Source: Climacteris rufus
Lineage: Eukaryota; Chordata; Aves; Passeriformes; Climacteridae
Assembly: GCA_013398175.1 (NCBI GenBank)
Contig: VZRZ01002348.1
Location: forward strand, 177,565-241,564
Direction of reading: 5' to 3'
DNA length: 64,000 bases
Shown here one piece after another: positions 1 through 11,240 of this stretch; positions within the stretch are counted from its first letter, which is position 1; the number at the start of each line of letters is the position of its first letter. Under the pieces are notes generated by a model. It saw only the letters and a list, made by a program, of their open reading frames with translations. It had not been told where the DNA came from and made no database searches. The translations under genes and the position numbers were made by a program.

Positions 1-520
1 CGGCCCCCGCGCCAGCCGGGAGAGCCTGCGGGGAGCCGGGAGAGCCTGCGGGAGCCGGGCAGCACAGCCCACCGGGGAGCACGGGCCACCGGGGCGGGCG
101 GCCCGCGCCGCGACACCCCCGGGAGGAGGTCGGCCGAGTCTGTCCCCTCCTTGTGTGTCCCCTCCGCGCACCCGGTTTGCCGTGACCGCGGCTGGGTGCG
201 AGATAACGAGAGCGCGCTCTCCGCGCATCTATTTGTATTTGTATTCCGTGTTCCCCCCGTAGATTTGGGAATTAATGTTTTGACAGACGTTCTTCATCTG
301 CTTATCACAAGAATGTGGGCAGGTGGTGATCCCATCTTTTTGTTGTATAATCATCGAGCCTCCTGCATTATATATATCCCGTGCTTCTCGATCAGCCTGG
401 GAAACAGTACGTTCCTTTTCTACTCAAATAAAACCCTTGAACCAGCTCGACTGTCCATCAAAATTAATAAGCGGGCTTCAGTTTTTGTGCGTGGAATTAC
501 ACGGTTAAGGGCCTAAAGAT
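1..520. promoter_or_regulatory. CpG island edge and shore; possible promoter or first exon of a flanking gene
   Basis: The first ~215 bases are very GC-rich and dense in CpG (GGGCGGGCGG, CCCGCGCCGCG, GAGAGCGCGCTCTCCGCGC), unlike the ~42% GC, CpG-poor sequence that follows. CpG density declines gradually to about position 520, like an island shore. In vertebrates such islands usually mark promoters or 5' exons, so a transcription start may lie here or just left of the window; the direction cannot be told. A 121-codon frame (151-516) crosses the shore but resembles no family I know. An AATAAA lies near 427. I see no convincing splice donor and call no exon. Confidence 0.6.
15..59 (+). repeat. 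Short GC-rich tandem duplication in the CpG island
   Basis: A ~20-bp unit beginning AGCCGGGAGAGCCTGCGGG occurs twice in tandem, followed by a partial third copy (AGCCGGG). It is probably slippage within the CpG island and has no evident coding role. Confidence 0.7.
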
Positions 521-2523
521 CTTGATTTTTGTAAGCACGTTGTATGTCCTCAGTGGGTATTTACACCATGTCCATCATTTGTCCTCCGAGCACCTGCTGC
601 CGGGGGCTGCTGCTGCTGTCCCACAGAAGCTGAAGCCTCCTGTGGCCTCAGCTCACCAGGATTCCCTGCGGTGTCTGTGCAGAGATGGCCACAGCTGTGG
701 CCACCCCGTGACACCCAGGCTCTGCGTGGGTACAGCCAGGCACCTCCAAGCAGATTTGAGCAAAATTCAGCAACTTTCAGCTGGAAGATACATCTAATTC
801 TGCACTTTTGCCTTTGGCAAAAGTCCCTCCGAAGGGAAAACTCTGCCTGCCTGGAGGAAACCTCAACATGAAATTCACCATTTGTGTATTACCGGGGCTT
901 CGTGGATTTCCTTCATCGGCAACCCTGCTGTCAAAATATTGAGGGCAGCTCTTTTGCACGTGGAACATGGGCTGCAGTGGATGCAGGGATTTGCACTGAG
1001 GCCTTGCTCATGGCATTGCATTGGGGATTTTTTAAAACCAAAACCCCCCTCTCTCTTTGCTTTACCCAATTTGCTTTGTTAAACATTACATATACAACGT
1101 ATGGGGGCGCAGGGCAGGAACACAGCAATCGCTTCTAATAAATAACCTCGAGTTCATGATATAAACAAAGGCAGTGACAGAAGTTGAGGCCAAAGACACA
1201 AATAATTATTTCATTACCAGACCAATTAGATTATAGGTTGTAAAGGAGAAAGCTCTTAAGCTACACATCTTCAAGTTTAGCAGGGGGCAATCCTCAGGCA
1301 TGTGGATTTTTCTTCAAACTATTTGGATTGCAATCGAACATTCATCAAGTGTGAAATAGCCTTTGTAATGAGATGCTCGGAAAGAAGATACACAGTGGGT
1401 TCAGTGGGAGGCCTGAAACAACGGGGGTTTAACTTCAAATTGCAGCTTTTAAAACTTCCATTCAGCTGCTGTCCAACATTGAAGGAGCTTTGGTTCCTCC
1501 AGCATCTCACTGGTTTGTGTAAAATTCAGTGTGTGCTCAGATCGGGTTGTTTTGGCTGCCCAGAGCTTGGGAGCAGCAGTTTTGGGGCACAGGAAAAATC
1601 TATCATCCCAACAAGATGATTGTTCTGCTGGGTGCAGGCACAGACCAGACCTCTTTTCTGGCCTCTTTCCTGCAAGTTGTTTCTGTATTTTACCTGACTT
1701 CTGGACAGATGTTTCAGGCAGTAGGCTGTTACTGAAAAGAAAGGTTCCACACATCTCTGAGGCACCCAAGCTGATGGAGTAACTGCGGGTAGTTGTGCGG
1801 ATAATCCCTGCTAGGAAAAGAATAGTCCTGAAAACGTAGCTGCTGAGGGGTGCCTGCAAAGCAAAACCAAGCTGTTCCTCTCCCTCGGTTCTACTTATTT
1901 TAACCTATCAGTAACTGTACTGAAAAGTTCTTGGTGCCAGTTAGGAACCAAGTCCCTCCTTCCAACATCATTTTTTGTGAAACCAAACGAACTTTCAAAA
2001 ATGCACTTCCTATGAGTCCTTCCAATATAGGAACTGGGTGTTTGGGGTGCAGGATGTACACGATGCGTCTTGTCCCTGCCAGATAGGGTTCACCTCCCTT
2101 GCTGGAATAATGCTGCTCGCCCATGTTGCAGCTTACTAAAATACAACAGAAAGTCTGCAGCCCCTGTGTCTGTACTGCTTCTAGTTGATGAATTTGTCAT
2201 TATTTTTAGTAAGGGATTACATGCTTCTCTTGTAAATAACTTGTTTTCCCTGAGCAGTGGGTTCAGGGGAACGGTGATGTTGGGATATTGTTTCCTGACC
2301 CACATGCTGGCTCCAAGCAGCTGAACCCCCATCACACGAGGCTCCATCAACCGGGAGCACAATCACACTTTCCCTCCACACTTCACCGACACGTCAGCCT
2401 GGGAGCAGCACCTCCTGCCGCGCTGCTACAGCTCGAGACTTCGCAAGGAACTGAAAAAAAAAATAATAATAAATAAAATTTACAGCCTGCTTTTCATAAA
2501 GAGGTTGGTTTGCAGATGCAAAT
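521..2523. other. Unique sequence with no recognised gene or repeat
   Basis: Scattered short open frames (up to 136 codons on the minus strand at 1449-1859) look random in composition and lack recognisable domains. An A-rich stretch with AATAAT/AATAAA units lies at 2452-2478. I see no transposon tail, RNA gene or CpG cluster. Confidence 0.5.
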
Positions 2524-2628
2524 GCGGGCCTTGATCCTGCAAAGGCGATGCTCCTGCGTCGCTTTGATGCAGCGCGAGGAGTCAGAGTGACTTCAGCTGG
2601 ATGACTCTCAGTGCATAAATTTCAGCGC
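2524..2628. repeat. Ancient palindromic interspersed repeat, degenerate copy
   Basis: The left part reads GGGCCTTGATCCTGCAAA and the middle carries a GAGGAGTC...TGACTTCA core. This matches, from memory, a palindromic repeat seen across bird and reptile genomes (arms GGCCTGATYCTGCAAA, core AGTCCCATTGACTTCAATGG). The right arm is eroded. The family name is uncertain; a non-autonomous DNA transposon is one possible origin. It is related in style to the copies at 38.7 and 45.2 kb. Confidence 0.45.
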
Positions 2629-3717
2629 CGGCATCTCTCCCTGCAGATTTAGAGTATCTGCTGACTAGAATAGACCAGTTCTTTTACTGCTCCAAGTGTT
2701 TGTGCAACTTAGTTACTCGGTGCTATGCAGGAACAGGCAGACACAAATCCTGCCTCGATCCTTCTGAGCCGCGTTTGATCGTTAGAAATGAGATTTGGAT
2801 GTGAGGAACGCTGAGTTTCCAGCACCAACGTCAATACCCCATTTATTTTTTACCAGTTTTTAAAATGGAACTCTTTTTGAGTAGATATGCTGGCTAGTTT
2901 ATAATGGATAGTCATTAAAATAATTGAGAAGGTGCTCTTTTTTTTTTTACAAATGGGTGGCAGGAAATACTTGTTTTCTACCACTTCTGTTCTAGAAATG
3001 TAAGTCTAGAGTTTGGCTCACCTGTCTGTAATATAAGTGCAATAAGCAGGAATATGAATACAGTAAGAAATTTCCCTTAAAGGTTTTTGTGTCAATTTGG
3101 AGCCTGGAGAAATGAATTGGTTTATTTTCCTCCATACTCCACTTTGAATATTAGTACCCTATCTCAACTTTAAAATGCATTAAAAGAAGCACATCCTTCA
3201 TTTCTCTCCTGTGATTGAGGCAAACCCAGGATGGATTTATTCCAAAACGTATTTGGTAAACTGTTCCGGACCCTAGCTTTTTTAAAATGGGTTGTTTTTC
3301 TTATAGTTTTGATCTCACACCAGACTGACATGCATATATAAGCACCATGAAGCACAATTACTTCTAGTGGAACCCAGAATTCCAGCATTTGGTATCAATC
3401 CTGTAAAAGTAAGTTCATTAGGAGGATGGTTCACATCACTTTTTCTATTATTTACTGTAGGGATGTCATCCAGTGTGAAGGATTGCACCGGTAGAACAAA
3501 ATTGCTGTTAAAGGCAGTGTAGGATCTTAGATCAGCAGCTTTGCCCTCCATTTTAGGATCATTTTTTAGAATTTGTGTAGCATTATTTTTTACACATTTG
3601 AAAGGTTTTCAACGCAGACTTGGAGTTTCATACTGTAACAATAATGTAATGTGAGTGAAAAGGACTCATTCATGCCACATGCTCTCAGTGGGAGTCCAGG
3701 GAAAGAGGGGGGAAGCG
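2629..3717. other. AT-leaning unique sequence, nothing recognised
   Basis: Short open frames only. A T10 tract lies near 2939-2949. No CR1, MIR or coding signal is apparent. Confidence 0.45.
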
Positions 3718-3721
3718 TTTA

Positions 3722-3752
<31 letters not shown>

Positions 3753-3753
3753 C
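3718..3753 (+). repeat. (TA)n microsatellite running into a poly-T tract
   Basis: About ten TA dinucleotides are followed directly by ~15 T residues. It is simple sequence and likely polymorphic. It produces an IYIYIYFFFFF-like artefact in one translated frame. Confidence 0.9.
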
Positions 3754-6700
3754 TGGCTTAAAAGCACAGTGAATTGTGCTTGTCATCATGAAAAAGAACC
3801 ATCAAGGCAGGTTTCATGTGGAAGTTGCCAGGAATAACAGTTCTCAGTATTCCATGGGAGTATCTCAAGCAGATTCCTTACAGGAGATGATCCTCATTTG
3901 TTATCTTACACTGATGTTGCCTCAGTGGTTGAGGTGCTGGGTGCCCCCAGCTCTGATCCCACGCTGCTGTGAGTGGTTGCTGTGCTTTAGAAGGGCCCTG
4001 AAACCCCAAATCTTGCTTGGTCCTGCCCTTCCTGCCCTCTTCCTCCAGAAGCAGGACTTGCACATCCCAGGTGATGCCCTGCTGCAGGGTCACGCTGGAC
4101 TTCGACCTCCTGCTTGGAAAAGTGTGGGTTATTTACAGTCTGGGCAGAAACTCCCTCAGTTCTTCCAAATTCTGAAAGAAAACCAATTCTGAAGGAAAAC
4201 CAAGCCTACTTTAAAAAAAAAATAGCCGTTTGTGCTCAGCTGCTGCTGCAAGAGCCTGCAGGAGCAGTTGGCTCCTCTGGGCCTGGGCCATGCGCTCCCA
4301 GCCCTCGCTGCCTCCTCCCGCTGCCAGCACCAGCATTTGTGCAGCTGCAAGGTGAAGTGGATCAGGGAACGGATCCAGCTGAACACTAATCCTGGGGAGG
4401 GGGGGAGAGTTAAAAAAAAAAAGCTTATTTTCATCTGGATCTGTTCCCCAGGCTGGTTCTGCCTTCAGCCTCGCGGGACACGTGCTTGCAGCGGGAGAGG
4501 CTCCGGCGGGAGAAGGAGCAGCCGGGGCAGGGAGCACAGGGATGGGTTTATGGCAGAGCTGGCTCACGCTGCCTTAGGAGCATTTGTCAGGCTGTGACCT
4601 CGTGTTAATGTATTACTGTGCCTGTGCCCTGGGCAGCAGAGGTGACAGCGCTGGGCTTGCACTCCCAGAACCATGACGCTGCATTCTGCGGGATCTGGGA
4701 GGAAAAGGCTCCAGTGGTGTTCCTGTTTCTCCTTTAAATACGGTGGTTGTGTTGGGGAGACCAGGGCAGAGGGGCTGTTGGCAGGGAAAAAGGTACCCAC
4801 GCCCTTTATTGGAATTTTTAAATCCTCTCCTGGGCATCAAGTGCAGCAACAAGTGGGCTGTAAGACCAGCAAAACACCTGGGATCCCCTAACAGAATATA
4901 TAAAACAATTTAGTTCAACAGTACATTGATCAGAATGGTAACAATTGTGTTGTAATACGGTCTCGGTGTTGTAGTTTCCTCACATCAAATTAAATATAGA
5001 TTTTGAGTGATTTCCACAAAGTCACACAAATTTAGGGGCCGGGTGATATTTTACATAATATGTTGGTGTTATCCCTTCTTGGCAAATTTATTCCCGTTGA
5101 GAAAGAGAAAGAGTTCCATGCTGGGAACTCTGGAATTGAATCGATGATTAGAACGAGGCAATACATATTACTTCTGCCCTGCTACAGACACTGAATTCAA
5201 ATCGGTGGGAAATTCTCAAATCCATTTCCCTTTGCAAACATGAGCAAAGGATGCCAATATACAATAAAATTCTCCTTTCATAATCCTGTTGTGGGTTTTT
5301 TTTACCCCTGCGTGTGTGTGAAATCATTATACAGAACTGTTGGGGTATTTTTATTCCCATTTTATTTGGTTTATATTCTTAAGCAAGGAATTACAAGTCT
5401 GGAGAAAAGCCTCACAGAGTGCATGCACATTTGTATACCCCTTCCATAAAACATCTTAATGTCATCACTGCATGAGCAGAATTGTTCTGCTCATAGAACA
5501 CATGGCTGATGTTTAATCTTTCCAGGAAACTTTAATGAAAGGTTCTTGAATCAATCTGTCTGGTTTAAAGTTTGAAGGGCATTTGGATGCACTAATTTGA
5601 TGTATGTGCCAGGTGTTTCTAAACAAAGAGTTGTCACATAAAGACACTTGAGCCCTTGCCACTCCCTCTCCCTTATCATGAACTTCCTCAACCTTTACCT
5701 TCCATAAATGCCAGCTTGTTTCAATGGCCTCTGCTTCCAGCATCCTGTAATACTTTAATGGGAAACACTACAGCACCCAGCCTCTAATTCCACAGTTGTT
5801 ACTGTTTTGTAAGCCAGTTACTGGGAGATTTAACATTATAATGCCAACAGAAAAGAGTCTGGTTACAAAACAAAAGGGTGAACTGGGCCTTCCAGGCAGT
5901 GTGCTGTCTGCTGGGACACTGGGAATGCCCCTGCAAGGGCACTGCTGGTGTTTGGAGTGAAACGTGGGCTCGTGTTCCTCAGCCCTGACTCACAGCACCT
6001 TATTCTATCTGTCACTCACTGTTTGAGTTACAGTCACGCCTGGGGCATCATCTGAGATCTGTCTGCAAAAGAGCTGGCCAAAGGGGCTATGACAGATGTC
6101 TGTAAAACCCTCAGGGGTGTGGGAGAGGGAATAGGGAACGAGGATGCACAAATTCTTATAACACAAGAATATATCAAATCACCATTACGTATCAGCTTTT
6201 ATATGTGAGAGTCTTTTGTCGTGGTACAAAATTTAGTAGTGCATCCAAAATACTGTGGAGCCAAATTATATCGTGGGGCTGAAATAATCTTGTGGGATAC
6301 AGGTCCATCAGGGATTACTGTACATGGCCATCCAGACATGGTCTCTGGGTTCAGGGAATCCTCGTGCTGCTGGCTGTTGGAAGCTAGAAGGGGATATTTT
6401 GTTCCTCAGAATCTCCCTGGGGCATCCAACGTGACCCTGTCAGAGACAAGGGCTGGGGCAAGGCTGAGCAAAGCTTGCCCAGCCAGCAGCTCTGACCTTG
6501 TCCTCCTTATGCTGACTGTCCTTGAGAAGATCATCCCAGTCCCAAAACACCTGAAGGCCAGTGAGTCAGAGGAGATACCTGGGGAAAAGAGATGAAGTGC
6601 AGAGTCCCTGGGCAGGGCGGGAGAAGCTGCTTCCTGCAGTCCCTGGCCAGCATCCTCCTCACCAGAGCTCCAGCCTGCAGTCTCCTATGCTAATTAGGAA

Positions 6701-7704
6701 GTTACTGGCATAAAACTGAAGCAGTGCAGCCCTGCACGAGGCCCTCCAAGGATTTCAGTGCCTGGAAGGCATGAGTTGCATTTCATTGATAGTACAATTG
6801 TGTCTTAAATCTCTCTGGTCACCAGAGATGTAGCAAGCATGGTGTCAGCTCAGGAGCGAGCGAGGGAAATGCAGATAAGGCAGCGCCCGTGGATTGCCTG
6901 GTGTTGATGTGGTTACACAAGAGTTGGGTGAGCCTTGTACCTGCCACTGCCATCTCAACAGCACAGGGCCACCAGCACAGGCTCCTGGCACCATCAGCAG
7001 GTGGGACTGCCACCGTGTCTGACTGGGAATTTAAAGAAGGAACATTGTCCCAGAAGTCAGTTGGGTATTGGGGAACGATTCCACCCATGCACGAGCAGCA
7101 AAGCTACCTGCACTCTGCTTTCGTCCTCTGCATTTGGACAGAAGGGTTTCTTTTGGGAAAACAAAGCCCCCCAGCCAAATCTCAGCCAACCCTGCCAAAA
7201 GCTGCTCACTGCCAGGTTAATTCAGAGTCACAGAATGACAGAACAGCCTGAGTGCTTGTGTGTGTTGAAGCAAGGGACAATGCACCTGGAAACAGAGCCA
7301 CTGTCACAGCAGTGACTGCCACAGAGAGGATATCTGGGGCTTTAAACTGGCACAGTTGTACACTGGAAGTCCACTTGTGATATGATAACACTGGTGTAAA
7401 CATGTCCTGTACCATCTTGCTTTTTTCCATTTCCAAACTGGAACAAGCTGCACTGGTGTCTGCGTTTCTTTTAGCGACTGAATTGTGTCCCCACAAAGAT
7501 TTTTGTTGCTTTAACAGAAAAGGGTATCAAAGCAACAGACCTTTGTGGTGAAGACCTGTCCTTAGTTTCTAAGTATGCATTTTTACTTTTTAGTTGGCAG
7601 TAAGCAAGCTGTAGGAATCAGATTCTTTAAAGAGAAAGATAAAAGGCACAGAAAATCTGGTCTCTCATGTTCCTATTTCCTGAATAAACTTCAGAACACA
7701 GCAG
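3754..7704. other. Long unique stretch without a recognised gene
   Basis: No frame exceeds 138 codons and none resembles a known domain. The subregion 3900-4600 is somewhat GC-richer, and its overlapping open frames on both strands are what GC-rich non-coding DNA gives. I see no transposon tail or RNA gene. Confidence 0.45.
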
Positions 7705-7709
7705 CCCGA

Positions 7710-7790
7710 GAAATCATACATTTATTGAAGTTAGAAAAGACCTCTAAGGTGCCTTCAATATTCACCATTAAATGCCCAAGAAACCTCAAT
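7710..7790 (-). mobile_element. Degenerate CR1 LINE 3' tail (minus orientation)
   Basis: AAATCATACATTTATTGAAG followed by TTAGAAAAGACCTCTAAGGT matches the reverse complement of an older CR1 3' end (AATCATAGAATCATT...GGTTGGAAAAGACCTCTAAGATC). The rest is highly diverged. It is a short 5'-truncated fossil with no coding capacity. Confidence 0.55.
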
Positions 7791-8022
7791 GCCCAGGATC
7801 TGTGGTCAGAAAAAAAAAAATCTCCCAAAACACAGAGACAGGAAGGATGCTCCTGTTTGTTCCAGCATCTTTGTGAAAACACATGATGCAACCAACTTTC
7901 TGTTGAGTCCTACATTTTAGTACATAAGGTTCTTCCATGGTTTTAGGGAGATTCCAGGATGAGAAGTTTCTTATCCTGTTGTGTCACATTTTGACAAGCA
8001 CTATGTGTTCCATGGGGGCAGT

Positions 8023-8066
8023 GAACAGAACAGAACAGAACGGAATGGAATAGAATAGAATAGAGT
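8023..8066 (+). repeat. Pentanucleotide microsatellite, GAACA drifting to GAATA
   Basis: Three or more GAACA units pass through GGAAT variants into three GAATA units, ending in GAGTAAATCAAATC. The array is imperfect and its unit changes along its length. Confidence 0.85.
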
Positions 8067-9619
8067 AAATCAAATCACAGGTACCAAATGTGTGTATAGA
8101 CTGTTCTGGTTTGGGATTTTTGTTTCTCTGGGACTTGTCTTTCTTTCCATCCTGATTACCTGTATGACCTCTGCTCAATACCTTTGTGTCTCCAAGGTTT
8201 TGGTGAGTGCATTCACAGTACCATGAAGAAGAGCCCTGGGAGGCAGCTGGGAGGTGCAGTAGTACTTGAGTGGATATCTGAGGTACAGACAGACCTCCCA
8301 AACCAGAATAATGCCCAGCCACCATGCAATCCCCTCTCCAAAGTATTTTGGCATGGCCATATCCACAAACAGGCAGCAATAGGCACAGCTGCTCTCCTTG
8401 GGAAAGCGAGTGTAAGTTTTCACTAGCCAGGCTCAAAAAATCTGAAATACTTTGACAAGTGAAGGGGATTTTCCAATTGCCATTAATGCTGTTTTCTAAG
8501 AAAATTTTAGTTCATATAATGAACCATCTTACTTAAAAGTCAGGTAGCTAAAGCTGGAGTGAGCCTGGAGTGATTCTTGGTGAGGAAGCTGGTGAGCAGC
8601 AGCAATGCCCCTGAGCTGCATTGGCTCTCAGCAGTGTGAGCAAACAGGAGTTTTATAAACCACAAATGCAATGAGAGATTTCCAGAAAAACTTTTCTCTC
8701 TGCCTCTGAGAAGCCTATGGGGTATGGATACTGAGCTAAGCAGTTGCTCATTACTGGAATTAACGCATCCTGCCTTTATTTCCATGCATTAGCAAGGATG
8801 GGAATAACTCCTGTGAATAACTCAGCCTAAACTAAAATCCTGGGAAATTGTTTTGGGTAGGGCCTAGGTTTTGTTTAAACAAATAAACAGAAAGTACAAA
8901 AAGGAAAGAACAACTCAGAGCCAACCCCAAAGGGATTGTGTCGTGCAAACCAACATTGGCATTCATTCTCTGCAGGTTTTTATCTAATTTAGATAAATAT
9001 CTAAATCAAATTTCATTTGCAAAACAAAAAGAGGCACTTAATCTAGAAAATATCACACGGGGAAACTGGGAAACTTTTTCATTTGGGGCTTTTATTCTGC
9101 ATGAGGCTATTTCCTGAAATCATGATGAATTTGCAAATAGTTTCAGCTGTCCCAAAATTACACTTTTCAGCAAACAGCTACTTGTCTGATGAAAATCACT
9201 CAGCTGTTACCAAGGTCTTGGCTAGCTCTGGCTGTTACATTTCCAATGGGATTTTGCTACAACAGTTAAGCAGGAGCAGCCTGGGAGTTTAAATATGGAT
9301 AATTCCCCCCATCCTGTTGCAACTTCTGCAGCTTCAGCTTTTCCCTGGCTGCTGTGTGCTGCAGGCTGGGGATGTGCATAGGGATGGCAGCAACTGCTGC
9401 AGGCTGCTGGAGCATCCTTCAGGAGGAAACAAAGGCAGGGTGCAGCATTTGGAGTAAAGTCTATAGACTTACAAAGTGTAATTGGAGAGGGAGGGCTTGA
9501 TGGAGAGCCTAGGTGGAGCTGGGCAGGGTTGGAGGATCTGTGTGGGAAGAGCAGCATCCTGGCAGCTCCTGTCTGCCAGCTATCAAATATAAATGTTATC
9601 TAGAGAGGGAGACTGGGGG
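8067..9619. other. Unique sequence with no recognised gene or repeat
   Basis: The longest frame crossing this stretch is a 150-codon minus-strand frame starting at 8436, which runs through the pentanucleotide repeat and looks non-coding. Nothing else is recognisable. Confidence 0.45.
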
Positions 9620-9935
9620 GAAGAAAAGGCTTTAAAATCCAGTTTTACACACATTGTGTTTTGAGCAAATATTATTTTAGCTATCTAAAATATTCAAACT
9701 AATCACAGCAGTTTCCTTTAATGCCTGCCATTCCAGACACAAGGTTTATTTACTGTAATGTAATACATCTTGAGGGAACGTCGTATGCAGATATTAGCAA
9801 TTAACTCATTAATCTAAAAATCACAATTCTTGCAATTAATAGAGCACTGCACAGTCACTCTAATTACAAACTCTGCACAAAAGGCCAGTCTCACAGGGAA
9901 CATGTAGCCTCCTAATTAGCCAAGATTTCAAAGGC
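9620..9935. promoter_or_regulatory. Candidate conserved non-coding element, rich in homeodomain-type sites
   Basis: This AT-rich block carries many TAAT/ATTA cores: ATTAGCAATTAACTCATTAA near 9793, GCAATTAAT near 9832, CTAATTAC near 9860 and CCTAATTAGC near 9911. A TEAD-like CATTCC lies near 9729. Simple repeats and transposons are absent. That texture is typical of vertebrate developmental enhancers in gene deserts, but conservation is untested and AT-rich DNA gives such motifs by chance. Confidence 0.3.
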
Positions 9936-10622
9936 AGACAGAAAATTGAGATGTTGAGGGTCAGGGAGGGAAAAATGTGACTACAGTGCACTGTGAGCAT
10001 GTGTGACAGCAGAACTGACAAGCAGAGCATTAGGAGTTTCTGTGTGGGGTGGCACTCACCTGCCCAGGACAGGTGTGCCCTTTCTGCCCATGGCACTGCC
10101 ACAAAATTCGAGGAGAGGCACCACGGGGTCCTGTGGCTCCTCCAGCCAGGCACTTCCCAAACTTTTGCCAGACACTCAGACAAAGAAGCCTAAGGAAGGC
10201 AGTGCTGTGAGGTGCAGCATTGTCTGGTGACAAAGCTTTATCTGCTGGGACACCCATGGCCATGCCTGGGGCTCAGGGATGGGCAGCAGCCCCTTGGGAT
10301 GCTGGAATGCAGAGCAGCATTTTGTCCCCAGGTCCCACAGGACAGAGGTTCCTGGCTCCAGGCCAATGAAACACTCCTGTGTGGCTTGACTTTAAGGACA
10401 GGAATAATCCTGCTGATCTCATTGGAGCTACTCACACACTCAAGGATTTGGTGGATTCGGGAAAAGAGTGCTCAGCATGAAGCAGGAGCAAGTCCTCCGT
10501 GGCTGGGCATGACCTTGCAGTGTTTCAGCATCTCCGTTTTCCCAGCTGCAAAAGGCAGCAACAAGTCCTGCTTCCCTCTGTGCTCTCGTGCCAGCCAGTG
10601 TGGTGGCAGAGCCCTGCAGCCA
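9936..10622. other. Unique sequence left of the minisatellite
   Basis: GC rises towards the minisatellite. Overlapping open frames on both strands are not persuasive, and those extending beyond 10656 are inflated by translating through the N run. Confidence 0.45.
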
Positions 10623-10623
10623 A

Positions 10624-11240
10624 TACCCGCCCCTGGAGTCACCCACCTGCCTCTGNNNNNNNNNNNNNNNNNNNNNNNNNNNNNNNNNNNNNNNNNNNNN
10701 NNNNNNNNNNNNNNNNNNNNNNNNNNNNNNNNNNNNNNNNNNNNNNNNNNNNNNNNNNNNNNNNNNNNNNNNNNNNNNNNNNNNNNNNNNNNNNNNNNNN
10801 NNNNNNNNNNNNNNNNNNNNNNNNNNNNNNNNNNNNNNNNNNNNNNNNNNNNNNNNNNNNNNNNNNNNNNNNNNNNNNNNNNNNNNNNNNNNNNNNNNNN
10901 NNNNNNNNNNNNNNNNNNNNNNNNNNNNNNNNNNNNNNNNGCCACCCACCTGCCCCTGGAGTCCCCCACCTGCCCCTGGAGCCACCCACCTGCCTCTGGT
11001 GCCACCCACCTGCCCCTGGAGTCCCCCACCTGCTCCTGGAGCCACCCACCTGCCCCTGGAGTCCCCCACCTGCCCCTGGAGCCACCCACCTGCCTCTGGT
11101 GCCACCCACCTGCCCCTGGAGTCCCCCACCTGCCCCTGGAGCCACCCACCTGCCTCTGGTGCCACCCACCTGCCCCTGGAGTCCCCCACCTGCCTCTGGA
11201 GCCACCCACCTGCCCCTGGTGACACCCACCTGCCTCTGGA
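10624..11240 (+). repeat. GC-rich 20-bp minisatellite interrupted by an assembly gap
   Basis: Right of the gap, 15 consecutive 20-bp units fill 10941-11240 with no length change. Three main variants recur in the order A (GCCACCCACCTGCCCCTGGA), B (GTCCCCCACCTGCCCCTGGA) and C (GCCACCCACCTGCCTCTGGT), giving a 60-bp higher-order unit. About 1.5 diverged units remain on the left (10624-10655). Every unit contains CACCTG, an E-box of the ZEB/SNAI type. The minus strand has repeated G-runs. Since 60 bp is 20 codons, all six frames stay open as collagen-like or proline-rich repeats; the ~300-codon frames here are artefacts. Confidence 0.93.
10656..10940. other. Assembly gap (run of N, 285 bp)
   Basis: An unbroken run of N lies inside the minisatellite. 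The true array length is unknown and the 285 bp may be an estimate. Any frame crossing it has no meaning. Confidence 0.99.

Noticed and set aside
7205..7265. AGTCACAGAATGACAGAACA, resembling the start of a minus-oriented CR1 tail
   Set aside because: Only about 20 bases match and the expected GGTTGGAAGGGACC segment is absent.
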